Of a stretch of DNA of 64,000 nt, positions 52,226-63,200 are shown piece by piece; within the stretch, counting starts at the first letter, position 1, and every line of letters begins with the position of its first letter. Below the pieces are notes generated by a model. That model was not told the DNA's origin. It saw nothing but the letters and a program-made list of their open reading frames with translations, and did not search any database. Position numbers and translations under genes: made by a program. Location: NCBI GenBank assembly GCA_021781535.1, contig JAJXWO010000014.1, positions 17,721 through 81,720 on the forward strand, in the 5' to 3' direction. The stretch comes from Deltaproteobacteria bacterium. GTDB lineage: Bacteria; Desulfobacterota; Desulfuromonadia; Geobacterales; Pseudopelobacteraceae.

Positions 52226-53227
52226 TTACCTCCCCAGCAGGGGACTCAAAACCTGATAGGTCAGGTAGGCCATCAGCGCCGAGGCCGGAATGGTCAGAAT
52301 CCAGGCGATCAGAATCCGCTTGGCAACGTTCCAGTTGACGGCGGTCAGACGCTTGGAAAGACCGACCCCCAGGATGGCCGAGGTTATGACGTGGGTGGTG
52401 CTCGTCGGCATGCCAAAGGCTGATGCCCCGAGGATGACGCCGGCTGAGGCGGTTTCAACGCAGAAGCCGTGCACCGGCTGCAGCTTGACAAAGTCGCGGC
52501 CGACGGTCTTGATGATCCGCCAGCCGCCGGCGGCGGTACCGAGCGCCATGGCCGTCGCGCAGGCCACCATGACTTCCCACGGTACGGCAAAGGTTTTGAG
52601 AAACCCGAAGCTGACCAGGGACATGGTGATGACCCCCATTGACTTCTGGGCGTCGGCGGTACCGTGGGAAAAGGCCATCAGGGCGGCCGAACCGATCTGC
52701 ATCCGGCGGAAGTTCTTGTTGAGGCCGCTGGGAGCACTGTTGCGGAAGACTCGGTACAGAAGCAGCATGAAGAAAAAGCCGACGATTACCCCCAATATCG
52801 GCGAGAGAATCAAGGCGAGGACAATTGTTTTCAATCCGCCCCACTTCAGGGCGCCCATGCCGGCATGGGCAATCACCGCCCCCGAAATGCCGCCGATAAT
52901 CGCGTGGGAAGAAGAGGAGGGGAGCCCGTAGTACCAGGTGATCAGGTTCCAGATTATCGCACCCGCTATACCGGCCAGCACCACCATCTGGGTTACATTG
53001 GAACCGTCCACAATCCCCTTGCCGATGGTCGTGGCGACCTTGGTGGAAATCATCGCGCCGGCAAAATTGAGTACTGCCGCCATAATGATGGCCGACCTGA
53101 CCGAGAGGGCGCGGGTCGAGATACAGGTGGCTATGGCATTGGCCGTGTCATGGAACCCGTTGATATAGTCGAAAAGCAGCGCCGCCACGATCACCAGGCA
53201 GAGCATCAGGAAGGCCGGCTCAAGCAT
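52226..53227 (-). CDS. pit: PiT-family inorganic phosphate transporter
   Basis: A 333-residue membrane protein with the two PiT signature repeats: [15 protein letters not shown] near residue 24 and [16 protein letters not shown] near residue 195. About ten membrane helices ([26 protein letters not shown]). It is a secondary, cation-coupled phosphate transporter. It overlaps the DUF47 gene by eight bases, the common arrangement. Confidence 0.94.
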   Translation of the reverse strand: MLEPAFLMLCLVIVAALLFDYINGFHDTANAIATCISTRALSVRSAIIMAAVLNFAGAMISTKVATTIGKGIVDGSNVTQMVVLAGIAGAIIWNLITWYYGLPSSSSHAIIGGISGAVIAHAGMGALKWGGLKTIVLALILSPILGVIVGFFFMLLLYRVFRNSAPSGLNKNFRRMQIGSAALMAFSHGTADAQKSMGVITMSLVSFGFLKTFAVPWEVMVACATAMALGTAAGGWRIIKTVGRDFVKLQPVHGFCVETASAGVILGASAFGMPTSTTHVITSAILGVGLSKRLTAVNWNVAKRILIAWILTIPASALMAYLTYQVLSPLLGR

Positions 53228-53840
53228 TCTTTACCACCACGCTTTCCAGGATATTGGAGGCGTCTTCGCACCTGTCGGTCGCCTTTTCGAGCGTTTCGTA
53301 AATTTCCTTCCATTTGATCAGCTGGATCGGGTCCTTCTCTTCATCGAACAGCCGGCTGATCGCCTCGCGCGAAACCCGGTCGGCCTCATTTTCCAGCGAG
53401 TTGATCTCCACGCACGCCTCGAAGATCTGCTCATTGGTCTTCTTCCCCAGCATGGCAACCGCCTTGTCGACCGCATAGCACGACTGCAAGATGATGAACC
53501 CGAGCGACTTGGCTTCGTGGGGGATCGCTTCGACGTTGTACATGATGACCCGCTGGGCGGAGGCGTCAATGAGGTCAAGGATGTCATCCAGCTTGGAGGC
53601 GAGCGAGTAGATGTCTTCACGATCGAGAGGCGTTACAAAAGTCTTGTTGAGGGTCTGGATGATCTCGTGGGTCAGGGAGTCACCTTTATGCTCTATTTCC
53701 TTGATTCTGCGCTGGCTTTCGGCAGGGTTTTCAAAATCATCGAGCATCTCCTTCAGCAGTTTTGCGCCGACGATGATATTTTCAGTCATCTCCTTGAAAA
53801 GTTTGAAGAATTTTTCTTCTTTGGGTATCAATCCGAACAT
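53220..53840 (-). CDS. DUF47/PhoU-like regulator of the Pit transporter
   Basis: A 206-residue all-helical protein: LIPKEEKFFKLFKEMTENI, ESQRRIKEIEHKGDSLTHEI, TPLDREDIYSLASKLDDILDLID, and the C-terminal EIYETLEKATDRCEDASNIL. This PhoU-related family is usually encoded with PiT transporters and is thought to control them; the metal-binding E/D-x-x-x-D pattern of PhoU (EKATDRCEDA) is present. First gene of the two-gene unit. Confidence 0.9.
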   Translation of the reverse strand: MFGLIPKEEKFFKLFKEMTENIIVGAKLLKEMLDDFENPAESQRRIKEIEHKGDSLTHEIIQTLNKTFVTPLDREDIYSLASKLDDILDLIDASAQRVIMYNVEAIPHEAKSLGFIILQSCYAVDKAVAMLGKKTNEQIFEACVEINSLENEADRVSREAISRLFDEEKDPIQLIKWKEIYETLEKATDRCEDASNILESVVVKNA

Positions 53841-54013
53841 GGGTACGCCTCCGTTAATTTTCGTGCCGACTCCGTTTAAAACTGCTGAGTAATAGCATAC
53901 TTTTCGTTTCGTTTACAGAGTAATTTTATTCACCACCCCATCAACAGAGCATCATGCATTGCCTTTGCCGCCAAGTTGCAGTATGTTTGCTTTTTTTATT
54001 GAAAGGAGATGAT

Positions 54014-54835
54014 ATGAATATGTTTCATGCCGCCGTTCTCGGCGCTTTGCAGGGTTTTACCGAGGTACTGCCGATCAGCAGTTCGGCCCACCTGATCCTG
54101 GTCCCCTGGCTGTTTAACTGGCCCGAATCCGGCCTGACGTTTGATGTTGCCCTGCATCTGGGGACTTTTCTGGCTCTGGCGCTCTATTTCTGGCGCGACG
54201 TCATTGAAATCATGTTTTCATTTTTCGATGTCCTGGCCACGCGCAAGCTGAACACCCCCGCCCGGAGATTGCCGTTTCTGATCATTGCCGCCACCATTCC
54301 GGCCGCCATTGTCGGCAAGCTGTTCGAGCATCAGGTTGAAGCGGTCTTTCGCGCCATGCCCCTGCTGATCGCCGCTTTGATGGTTATTTTCGGCTTTATT
54401 CTCGGGCTCGCCGATTACTTCGGGCGCAAACGCCTGGTGCTGAACGATATCAAATCGGGCAGCGCGCTGACCATCGGTGTACTGCAATGCCTGGCGTTGA
54501 TTCCGGGTGTTTCCCGCTCCGGCATCACGATTACCGCCGGGCTGATGCTCGGCTTTACCCGGGAGAGCGCCGCCCGCTTCTCATTCCTGATGTCGCTGCC
54601 GGTTGTTGCCGGTGCCGCGCTGCTCAAAGGCGTGGAGCTGTCCAAACAGGGCATTCCCCCCGGGGAAATCCAGCCGATGCTGGTCGGGATCATAGTTTCG
54701 GCCGTTACCGGCTATATCAGTGTCGCCTTCCTGCTCAGTTATGTGCAAAAAAAGAGCATGTCGCCGTTTGTCTGGTACCGCTTTATTGTGGGGACCGGTT
54801 TGATGATTGCCATCCTGTACGGTTTCAAGGGGTAA
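54014..54835 (+). CDS. uppP: undecaprenyl-diphosphatase
   Basis: A 273-residue membrane protein from MNMFHAAVLG; AAAGGAGATGAT precedes this ATG, so the 20 codons upstream are excluded. Family motifs: GFTEVLPISSSAHLIL (residues 14-29) and the second motif PGVSRSGITI. About eight membrane helices. It removes a phosphate from undecaprenyl diphosphate to recycle the lipid carrier used by peptidoglycan and by the polysaccharide locus upstream. Divergent from the pit unit. Confidence 0.95.
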   Translation: MNMFHAAVLGALQGFTEVLPISSSAHLILVPWLFNWPESGLTFDVALHLGTFLALALYFWRDVIEIMFSFFDVLATRKLNTPARRLPFLIIAATIPAAIVGKLFEHQVEAVFRAMPLLIAALMVIFGFILGLADYFGRKRLVLNDIKSGSALTIGVLQCLALIPGVSRSGITITAGLMLGFTRESAARFSFLMSLPVVAGAALLKGVELSKQGIPPGEIQPMLVGIIVSAVTGYISVAFLLSYVQKKSMSPFVWYRFIVGTGLMIAILYGFKG

Positions 54836-54837
54836 AA

Positions 54838-54949
54838 AAAATCCCCCTCAATCCCCCTTTCATAAGGGGGAGGCATAAATGCGTCTTCTTTTGCACAGGT
54901 GGTGGTTTTTAGGTTCCCCCCTTCATGAAAGGGGGGCCAGGGGGGATTT
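54838..54949. repeat. C/G-run palindromic repeat element
   Basis: About 112 bp with imperfect inverted ends: AAATCCCCCTCAATCCCCCT at the left, and at the right AGGGGGGCCAGGGGGGATTT. It fills the gap between uppP and radC. Repeats of this AAATCCCCC...CCCCCTTT type are dispersed in many bacterial genomes. Its right end supplies the purine run in front of the radC start. Confidence 0.8.
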
Positions 54950-55639
54950 ATGACTGGTGGCATCAAGGAGTGGCCCGAGGACGAACGTCCGCGGGAGAAG
55001 ATGCTCAAACAGGGTGCGGCAACGCTCTCCGACGCGGAATTGCTGGCGCTGATTATCAGGGTTGGCGATCCCAGCTCCCGGCAGAGCGCCATCGACCTGG
55101 GGCGGGAATTGATCACGCACTTCAGCGGCAATCTCCGCGAACTGGGAAGCGCCGACCTCGGCGAGCTCTGTGTCATCAAGGGAATGGGCCTGGCCAAGGC
55201 CACCAGCGTCAAAGCAGCCTTTACCCTGGCGACCCGTTTCCAGGGGCGCAAACTGGAGCGTCTCGACCGCTTTACCTCTCCGCAGCAGGTCTTCGATTAT
55301 TTCCATCACGAATTCCGCGACAGCCGCAAGGAATATTTCCTTATCCTGCTGCTGGATGGCAAGAACCGCATTATCAGGCGGGTACAGATCTCCGAAGGAA
55401 GCCTCAACCAGAGCATCGTTCATCCGCGCGAGGTTTTCAGCCCGGCGGTGAAGGAATCGGCAGCCGCCGTAATCCTGGTACATAATCACCCGACCGGCGA
55501 CCCGTCCCCCAGCAGCGAGGATATCGCCGTCACCCGCCGGTTGAAAGAGGCGGGGGAACTCATGGGGATCAAGGTGCTCGACCATATTATTGTCGGGGAT
55601 GGTGAATACCTGAGCTTTGTCGAGCGGGGGTTGTTGTAG
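54950..55639 (+). CDS. radC: RadC family protein (JAB/MPN domain)
   Basis: A 229-residue protein: N-terminal helix-hairpin-helix part (REKMLKQGAATLSDAELLALI, CVIKGMGLAKATSVKAAF) and a C-terminal JAB domain with JAMM-type metal motif (HNHPTGDPSPSSED). Despite the name, a repair role is doubtful; the function is unknown. Its ATG directly follows GGGGGGATTT from the repeat element, which therefore provides the ribosome site. Confidence 0.92.
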   Translation: MTGGIKEWPEDERPREKMLKQGAATLSDAELLALIIRVGDPSSRQSAIDLGRELITHFSGNLRELGSADLGELCVIKGMGLAKATSVKAAFTLATRFQGRKLERLDRFTSPQQVFDYFHHEFRDSRKEYFLILLLDGKNRIIRRVQISEGSLNQSIVHPREVFSPAVKESAAAVILVHNHPTGDPSPSSEDIAVTRRLKEAGELMGIKVLDHIIVGDGEYLSFVERGLL

Positions 55640-55672
55640 CGTTCCGGGCGCGGCAAGCGGCGCCCCTCCGCC

Positions 55673-55819
55673 CTACGGATGGTGCGCTTCTTTCCCGCGT
55701 TCTTGTGCGATTTTAAGCGCTTTACGGCGCCGCCGGCCACCGAGCAGCGTTTCTTCGATGACTATCGCAACAAAACAGATGATGAACAGGGAAAAGATAC
55801 TTCCCAGAATAATACGCAT
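55673..55819 (-). CDS. short single-helix membrane protein
   Basis: 48 residues from MRIILGSIFSLF; GAGGGATAC precedes this ATG. One membrane helix (residues 3-20) is followed by a basic cytoplasmic tail (GGRRRRKALKIAQERGKE). It lies 37 bases after the protoporphyrinogen oxidase gene, probably on the same transcript. No family recognised; it could be a non-coding extension of that transcript. Confidence 0.45.
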   Translation of the reverse strand: MRIILGSIFSLFIICFVAIVIEETLLGGRRRRKALKIAQERGKEAHHP

Positions 55820-55856
55820 GTATCCCTCGCCAAGTAAGACACTGCCCTGTATCATG

Positions 55857-57272
55857 TTACTGTACCTCCAGAAATGATAACGCCTCGTCCACTGCCCGCC
55901 GGGACGCCGCCACACAGTCGTTAAGCCCGATGCCGCGATAGGAGTTGCCGGTCAGAATCAGCCCCGGATGCGCACTGAGCAATCCGCCCAGCGCCTGCAG
56001 CCGCGCACCATGCCCGACAGTATACTGCGGGATGGCCTGCGGATGACGGAAGACCCGGACAAATTCCGGCGCAGCGCCGATTCCCATCGTCAGCGCCAGA
56101 TCCTGCCTGACCCGGTCCACGACTTCGTCATCACTCAGCGCGATGTATTCCGGAAAGCACGCCCCCCCCATCATGCTGCGGAGCAGCACCTTCCCTTCCG
56201 GAGCCCGATTTTCGAACATGCTGGAATCCCACAGGGTGCCAAGTGTATTGCGCCCCTCTTTTTTCGGGATCAGATACCCGAACCCGTCCAGCGAGCGCCC
56301 GATCTGCCCACGGCCATAGCCGAAACAGATGACCGTCATGCTGGCGTAGGGGATCTGCCGTAAAATGCCTGCTATACCACCGTCAAAAGCGGCCAGCATC
56401 TCCGCCGCCGCAAAAGCGGGCGCCGCCATGATGACCAGGTCAGCCTCAGAGGTGCTGCCGTCGCTGCACGTCACCCGATACGGGGTACTCCCCGCCTTTG
56501 CCACTTCAGTTACGGCCGCCCCGGATTTGACTATTGCTCCCAGCGACGTTGCGATGGTATCGGAAAGCGCCTGGATGCCCTCGCGGAACGAGGTCAGCAC
56601 CCCCCCCGGGCCGGCGGCGCTGGAGACAACCTTTCCCGCCGCCTGGTCCTGTTTTTTCTTTTTGGCCAGCATGATCATGGCCCGGATCAGGCCGCCGTAT
56701 TCCCGCTCCAGCTCGGCAATGCGCGGGAAACAGGATTCCAGCGACATGGTTTCGGGATCGCCGGCAAAGATGCCGGAAACCATCGGGGCGATCAGCTTAT
56801 CAAGCGCCTCATTCCCCAGGCGGCGGCGCCCGAAGGCGGCCAGCGTTTCGTCGACACCGGCGGGTGCCGGTGAAATAAAAGGGGTCGGCTCCAGAGCCAG
56901 CCGCAGCTTACCCGGCCAGGAGATCAGGCGGCTTTTGAGGAAGGCGGCAGCGCCGTCCGGCAGCTGGTGCAGCTCGCCGCCGGAATAGATGAAGCGTTTG
57001 CGGGCGTTGTCGTTGCTGCGATGCAGGGCTTTCTCCACGCCAAGAGCCCGGCAGAGGTCCAGCGTCTGCGGCTTGCTGTCCAGAAAACCGTTCGGTCCCC
57101 ATTCGCACGTATAGCCGTCCGCCTTGATGCTCCGGATCTTTCCCCCCGGCCGTTCTTCCTTCTCCAGCAGGGTGATCTCCAGCTCTGTTCCGACCGTGCG
57201 GCTTTTGTCCCGCAGCAGCCATGCTGTCGCCAGACCGGATATGCCACCACCGATGATGATAACTTTTTTCAT
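55857..57272 (-). CDS. hemG: protoporphyrinogen oxidase (HemY/PPOX type)
   Basis: A 471-residue FAD enzyme from MKKVIIIGGGISGLATAWLL with GGGGGG upstream. FAD motifs: GGGISG at residues 7-12, LLEKEERPGGKI near 42, and the C-terminal LTGNSYRGIGLNDCVAASRRA. It oxidises protoporphyrinogen IX in oxygen-dependent type heme synthesis; in anaerobes the electron acceptor is probably not oxygen. Gene symbols hemG and hemY are both in use for this type. Divergent from the dnaJ-type gene. Confidence 0.92.
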   Translation of the reverse strand: MKKVIIIGGGISGLATAWLLRDKSRTVGTELEITLLEKEERPGGKIRSIKADGYTCEWGPNGFLDSKPQTLDLCRALGVEKALHRSNDNARKRFIYSGGELHQLPDGAAAFLKSRLISWPGKLRLALEPTPFISPAPAGVDETLAAFGRRRLGNEALDKLIAPMVSGIFAGDPETMSLESCFPRIAELEREYGGLIRAMIMLAKKKKQDQAAGKVVSSAAGPGGVLTSFREGIQALSDTIATSLGAIVKSGAAVTEVAKAGSTPYRVTCSDGSTSEADLVIMAAPAFAAAEMLAAFDGGIAGILRQIPYASMTVICFGYGRGQIGRSLDGFGYLIPKKEGRNTLGTLWDSSMFENRAPEGKVLLRSMMGGACFPEYIALSDDEVVDRVRQDLALTMGIGAAPEFVRVFRHPQAIPQYTVGHGARLQALGGLLSAHPGLILTGNSYRGIGLNDCVAASRRAVDEALSFLEVQ

Positions 57273-57358
57273 GGACAGCCCCCCATAGTGCTCCTGTAAG
57301 CTGTGGCTGATAGTACGTGTGACGACCGCCCCTGTCAATGTATACACCTCCAGCAATG

Positions 57359-57387
57359 TTGACAGCTTGGTAGTTAGAGCTTACATT
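57359..57387 (+). promoter_or_regulatory. sigma-70-type promoter of the DnaJ-type gene
   Basis: TTGACA at 57359-57364, a 17-base spacer, TACATT at 57382-57387. The predicted start near 57394 is 25 bases before the ATG. No heat-shock sigma-32 pattern or CIRCE element is seen. Confidence 0.6.
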
Positions 57388-57418
57388 GCGATCAAATACT
57401 GAAATGATGGAGAATATA

Positions 57419-58327
57419 ATGGCACAAGTCGACTATTACAAGGCGTTGGGGATCGAAAAAGGCGCTTCGGCAGACGATATCAAGAAAGCATTTCGCAAGC
57501 TGGCGGTCAAGTACCACCCCGACCGCAATCCGGATAACAAGGCTGCCGAGGATAAGTTCAAGGAGATCAACGAGGCCTATGCCGTGCTCTCCGATCCGGA
57601 GAAGAAACAGCAGTACGACACCTTCGGCTCCAGCGGCTTTCATAAGCAGTACAGCCAGGAGGATATTTTCCGCGGCTTCGATTTCGGCTCCGCCTATAAG
57701 GATATGGGGGGAGGAACCAGCGGAGGCGCGGAGGATATTTTTTCACGTTTGTTCGGCGGCTCATTTGGTCGCGGAGGAGGACGGGGAGGTTTCCGCTCGG
57801 CTCCGCAGAGAGGCGCCGACCACGAAATGGAGCTTACCGTCAGCTTTCGGGATGCGACCCAGGGGGCTGAAAAACTGATCGCCTTCCGGCGCAACGGCCA
57901 GCGGGAAGAGCTGAAGGTTAAAATCCCGGCCGGCGTCGATAACGGCAGCAAGATCCGTATTACCGGCAAAGGGGGCCCGGGAGAGGGAGGAGGGCCAACC
58001 GGCGATCTGTTCCTGATTATCCATGTCCTTCCCGATCCGGTCTTCAGCCGTGACGGCGGCGATCTGTTCGTCGAACGATCCGTACCGTTCAGTGCCGCCT
58101 GCCTCGGTATTTCTCTCGATGTTCCGACTCTTGAGGGTGACAAACGAATCAAAGTACCGGCCGGCATTCAGCCCGGCACCAAGATCAGGCTGAAGGGATG
58201 CGGCATCAAATCTCTCGGCTCGAATGTCAAAGGCGATCTCTATGTCAAGGTCGCCGTCCATATTCCCGAATCCCTGAACAATGAACAGAAGAAACTGGTA
58301 GAGGAACTGGCAGCGAAGGGGCTCTAA
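57419..58327 (+). CDS. cbpA: DnaJ-class co-chaperone without zinc finger (CbpA type)
   Basis: A 302-residue protein. The J domain occupies residues 4-68, with the HPD motif in KYHPDRNPD. A Gly/Phe-rich linker (FGGSFGRGGGRGG) and two substrate-binding beta domains follow; the CxxCxGxG zinc repeats of DnaJ are absent. It stimulates the ATPase of an Hsp70 (DnaK). The ATG has GGAG seven bases upstream; the TTG 33 bases earlier is not needed. Confidence 0.92.
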   Translation: MAQVDYYKALGIEKGASADDIKKAFRKLAVKYHPDRNPDNKAAEDKFKEINEAYAVLSDPEKKQQYDTFGSSGFHKQYSQEDIFRGFDFGSAYKDMGGGTSGGAEDIFSRLFGGSFGRGGGRGGFRSAPQRGADHEMELTVSFRDATQGAEKLIAFRRNGQREELKVKIPAGVDNGSKIRITGKGGPGEGGGPTGDLFLIIHVLPDPVFSRDGGDLFVERSVPFSAACLGISLDVPTLEGDKRIKVPAGIQPGTKIRLKGCGIKSLGSNVKGDLYVKVAVHIPESLNNEQKKLVEELAAKGL

Positions 58328-58416
58328 CTCCGGTTTCATACTTCCTGCATTCCATATCCGGCAAAAACAAAAACGGGGCCGAATACTCACAACGGCATCG
58401 ATAGGGGAGGCAATTG

Positions 58417-60207
58417 ATGCCATTCGTGCATTCACGGCGTATCAAGAGAGCATTACTACTGACAGCGGCCGCAGCCTCCTCTGCATGGAGCGGTGCGTAT
58501 GCTGCAGACGGGGCTGGAAGCGTACTCCAGCAGCTTGAAAAAAATGATACCGGGTATAATTTCAAGAAAAAAGCTGCGCCGGTACTGGAAAAAGAACACA
58601 CAAAACCGGTTCTGGCAGAACAGCAGGGCGACAAGAAAGTCTTTGTAAAAAAATTCCGTGTTGAAGGGAATACACTGCTGAGCGAGAAGGAACTCCTGTC
58701 GGGCGTTACGCTTTCCGGAGGCAAGGAACTGACCTTGGCTGAAATCAAGGGCGTCGCCGAGATGATCACGGCAAAATACCGTGCCAAGGGTTACCTTATT
58801 GTCAATGCGTATGTGCCGTCACAAAGTATTTTCGACGGGGCCATAATAATTAAAAACAGTACCGGGTATCATACGATAAATGCGTTTGGCATCGTTGTGA
58901 TACGGGTGGTTGAAGGTACCGTCGGCACGATTACCGTGACGGGTAACAAGTATTTCAGCAGCTCATTCATAGAAGGATACCTGGAAACGGTCAGAAAGGA
59001 TCCGTCGCTGAAACAGGAAACCCTGGAAAAAGCGTTGCTGATCCTGAACGAGTATCCATCACTATCGGTAAAGGCAATACTGAAAGCCGGTGAAGAGTTC
59101 GGTACGACGGATATCATAGCAACGGTTTCCGACAAATATCCCTTGTCCGGTGCCGTCTCCTACGACAACTTCGGCGTGAAATCAACCAGCAAGAACCGTT
59201 TGACGGCTTCACTGAACAAGGGCAACACGGTAACGAGCGGCGACACCATAAAGCTGAATGGAATTATCGGGCTGGATGCAATGAATCCTGACCGGCTTTC
59301 CTATGGCCGTGCCGAGTATAGCATACCGGTAGGAACGCGTGGGACGCAGACCGGCGCCTACTATTCAAACACCATTTATAGCGTTGGAGGAGCTGATTCG
59401 CTCGCCCGGTTGGATCTCAACGGCAAAGCCCATGTTGCCGGCCTCTATGTCACCCATCCCGTCATGAAGAAATTCGATGAATCCCTGAATGTACGTCTTG
59501 GCGGCGAATATATTTCCCTGCACGACAACGTGCTGGGAAGCACCCAGGACAAGGATGAAATCCGCAAGCTTACAACGGGAATATCGTACGAATTGACGGA
59601 CAGATTTCTGGGCAGGAATTTTATCAGTTTCGGATATGCGCGAGGCCTCGGCACTTTTCTTGGCGGCACGAAAAAAGGGGCGCTCAATCCCGGCTCCAGT
59701 TACCCCGGCGCCGATGACATATTCAACAAATTCAATCTCGATGCCGTCAGGATCCAAAAGCTGCCCGGCTATACTTACCTCGTGGCAAGCGGGAGCTTCC
59801 AATATTCGCCGGATCGCCTGTTCTCTGCAGAAAGAATGCAGCTTGGCGGTGAAGGCTCGGTTCGCGGCGTCAATCCGGCCACGACAAGCGGAGACAGCGG
59901 CTATTTTACCTCTCTTGAACTCGTAGCATCTCCTTTTTATCCTGAAAAGCGGATATTCAACCAAAAAATCGGCGATACCATAAAGTTCGCCCTGTTCACC
60001 GACTATGGCGGAGTTTCCAACACGAGTCCGCGCCCCTCCGAAACGTCGTCAATAACTCTTTCAAGCATTGGAGCAGGCCTGCGGCTGTACGGGGCCAACA
60101 TGTTCTCCTGCAAGCTGGATTGGGCAATCCCGAGCACCCATGGCGGCTATAACGGTTTTAAACTGAATGACAGCCAGGTGTATGTGCAGACAGTGGTTTC
60201 GTTCTAA
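58417..60207 (+). CDS. TpsB outer-membrane transporter of a two-partner secretion system
   Basis: A 596-residue protein with ATG preceded by GGGGAGG. Signal peptide ends near GAYAADG. POTRA domains follow: FRVEGNTLLSEKELL near residue 70 and ITVTGNKYFSSSFIEGYL near residue 175. From about 235 comes the 16-strand barrel with the family's loop-6 motif MQLGGEGSVRGVNPATTSG. It ends with an aromatic Phe (QTVVSF), the signal for barrel insertion. ShlB/FhaC family. It exports the TpsA encoded 33 bases downstream. Confidence 0.93.
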   Translation: MPFVHSRRIKRALLLTAAAASSAWSGAYAADGAGSVLQQLEKNDTGYNFKKKAAPVLEKEHTKPVLAEQQGDKKVFVKKFRVEGNTLLSEKELLSGVTLSGGKELTLAEIKGVAEMITAKYRAKGYLIVNAYVPSQSIFDGAIIIKNSTGYHTINAFGIVVIRVVEGTVGTITVTGNKYFSSSFIEGYLETVRKDPSLKQETLEKALLILNEYPSLSVKAILKAGEEFGTTDIIATVSDKYPLSGAVSYDNFGVKSTSKNRLTASLNKGNTVTSGDTIKLNGIIGLDAMNPDRLSYGRAEYSIPVGTRGTQTGAYYSNTIYSVGGADSLARLDLNGKAHVAGLYVTHPVMKKFDESLNVRLGGEYISLHDNVLGSTQDKDEIRKLTTGISYELTDRFLGRNFISFGYARGLGTFLGGTKKGALNPGSSYPGADDIFNKFNLDAVRIQKLPGYTYLVASGSFQYSPDRLFSAERMQLGGEGSVRGVNPATTSGDSGYFTSLELVASPFYPEKRIFNQKIGDTIKFALFTDYGGVSNTSPRPSETSSITLSSIGAGLRLYGANMFSCKLDWAIPSTHGGYNGFKLNDSQVYVQTVVSF

Positions 60208-60240
60208 TATATTGAATTAATGTGATTCAGGAGGAAACTC

Positions 60241-63200
60241 ATGAAACAACACCATACGAGGGCGAAACCATTGAATCAGAAATGTGCGGGCAGTTCCCGG
60301 AACCACCATCTGCTGAATGATGTTGTGCATCTCGTGGCGGAAAAATTCAAAGGGGCCGTGATACCGGCCGGCGTGCCGGTGAGCATGCTGACACTTTTGT
60401 CCGCCTTGACCGCCTCTCCGGCCCATGCCCTGCCGCAGAACGGTGCCGTTGCCGGAGGTGCGGCAACCATTTCTCAGCCGAATCCGACGACCATGACTAT
60501 TAATCAGACCTCGGGCAACGCCATCATAAACTGGCATGGCTACAACATCGGGGCCAATGAGTCGGTACGCTATAGCCAACCGGGCAGCAGCTCAATCATG
60601 CTGAACAGGGTGACCGGCGGAGACCCTTCATATATCTATGGCCTCCTCTCGGGTAACGGCCAGGTCTGGGTGATCAATCCGAACGGCCTTCTGGTCGGCC
60701 CCGGCGCAACGATCCAGACCGGCAGCTTCCTCGCATCAACGATGAATATCACCAATGAAAATTTCCTGTCCGGCAAACACATCTTTACCTCTGCGCCCGA
60801 TTCCCTGGCATCAGTCGTCAACCAGGGATCCATTTCGGCCGCGCAGGGGGGATACGTGGTGCTTGCCGCCCCCTCGGTGACAAATTCCGGCTCGATAGTC
60901 GCGAACGTGGGCTCCGTACATCTCGCAGCGGGCGATACGGTTACTCTCAGTCTCGATAACGGCAATCTCATCAACGTGGCGGTGAACGGCGATGTGGCGG
61001 CAAACGCGCTCGGTGTCACCAACACCGGCCGCATCACCGCGAATGGTGGCCAGGTAGTGCTGAGCGCCAGGGTTGCCGGCGACGTCATGAAAAGTGTCGT
61101 GAATAATGAAGGAATCATCGAAGCTCAATCAACTATCGAACACAATGGCGCCATAATTCTCGACAATGGCGATGGCGGGATTACGGCAAACAGCGGAACT
61201 CTGGACGCCTCGGGTAACAACCCCGGGGAAACCGGCGGCAACATTACGGTCCTTGGCGACAAGGTGGGACTTTTTGCCGGATCATCCATCGATGTCTCCG
61301 GTGATGCCGGCGGCGGCACGGTGTTGATTGGCGGAAATTTCCACGGAGCAGGGGCAGAGAAGAATGCCTCGATGACGTATGTGGATAAAGATGCCGCCAT
61401 ACAGGCCGATGCGCGAGCCGCCGGCGATGGCGGCAGAGTGGCGGTGTGGGCGGATGATGCGACAAAGTTTTATGGCACCATCTCTGCCAAAGGCGGGGTT
61501 CAGGGAGGGGATGGCGGTTTTGTTGAAGTATCCGGCAAACACAGCCTGACCTATGCTGGGCTTGTCAACCTCGGTGCTTCAAAAGGCGCAACAGGGACGT
61601 TGTTGCTTGACCCGGATGATATCACCATCTCTCACGGTTCCACAGATACCAATATTTCAGTTGCAGGAACAGACCCTTTTACTGATACCAGTTCAGGGAG
61701 CGGTTCAGTTCTTACCGACGGCACGCTTAACACTCAGCTGGGTACGGCAAGCGTTTCCGTAGCGACTACAACAGGCAGCATCACTTCCCTGGCTGACGTA
61801 GACATTACACTCAACAGCAACACGCTCACCCTTCAGTCGGCAGCCGACGTCAATCTCGCCGGCACATACCGGGGGACAGGTGCGCTCAACCTCACTTTTG
61901 CTTCTACACTGGACCTCACCACGGCACCAACCTTTGTCGGCGCTCCGGTCGTTGCTGCCACGGGAGGAGGCAGTGCCAGCATAATAAAGGCAACCGGGCA
62001 AACATGGGCTCTCAGCGGCAATAACCAGGGAAGCGTTGCCGGAGTTACGTTCACCAATGCCGGCACTTTGACCGATACCGGCACCGGTATCTTCAACATG
62101 GGCAGTGGCGGCAGCCTCACCGGCAATCTCGACGGAGGAACCGGCGGCACGCTCAACTACAGCAGCTACACCACCCCTGTTACGCTCGACCTGGCCGGTA
62201 ACAACACCACCGGAATTGTCGGATCGTGGAGCGGCATTACCACAGTAACAGGCAATGCCGCCACATCAAACACGGTAACGGGTTCAAGTAAAACCTATAC
62301 CCTGACGGGTGCGAATGCCGGCAACAGCAGCGGTGTATCCTGGAGCTCATTCGGGACAATCAGTGATTCCGGCACCGGGACACTATCGACTGCCGGCACC
62401 CAGGTATACAATTTGACCGGCCTGAATATGGGTGACGTAACGACACTGCTTCCAGGTGGTTTTACCGGCATTGGCACCCTGTCCAGCACCGGTGCCGCCA
62501 CCTTCAACATGGGCACCAATGGCAGCGTGTCCGGCAATCTCAACGGAGGAACCGGCGGAAGCCTCAACTACAGCAGCTACATTACCCCCGTTACGCTGGA
62601 TTTAGCCGGCACCGGCACTACCGGCATCGGTGGATCATGGAGCAATATTGCAACCGTTACCGGCACATCCTCCATTGGGGACACGATCAGAGGTTTGGGC
62701 AAAACCTACACCCTGGATAGCAGTATCGCTGACAAAGGCAGCAGCAGCGGAGTCACCTGGTCCGCATTCGAAAACATTGCCGACACCGGCGCCGGCACCT
62801 TCAAATTCGGAGCTGCCGGGAGTGTCACCGGTAACATTACCGCCGTAGGCGGCACGCTCGATTACACCGGTCACGCTACTGCGGCACACGTTACCCTTTC
62901 CGGCAACGCCGGCACGACCACCGGTATCGGAGGAACATGGAGCGGGATTACCTCGGTAACCGGCAGTGCCAACACCGGCGATCTCATCACCGGAGCCTCT
63001 CAAACCTACACCCTCGATAACACGCTGGCGAACAAGGGGAGTAACGGCGTTGTTACCTGGACCGGAATCGAGAATCTGACCGACGCCGGCACCGGTACCT
63101 TCAATATGGGCAGCGGCGGCAGGGTTTCCGGCAATCTTGACGGCGGTGCGAATGGCACGCTCGACTACAGCAACTACACCGCTCCGGTTACACTGAATCT

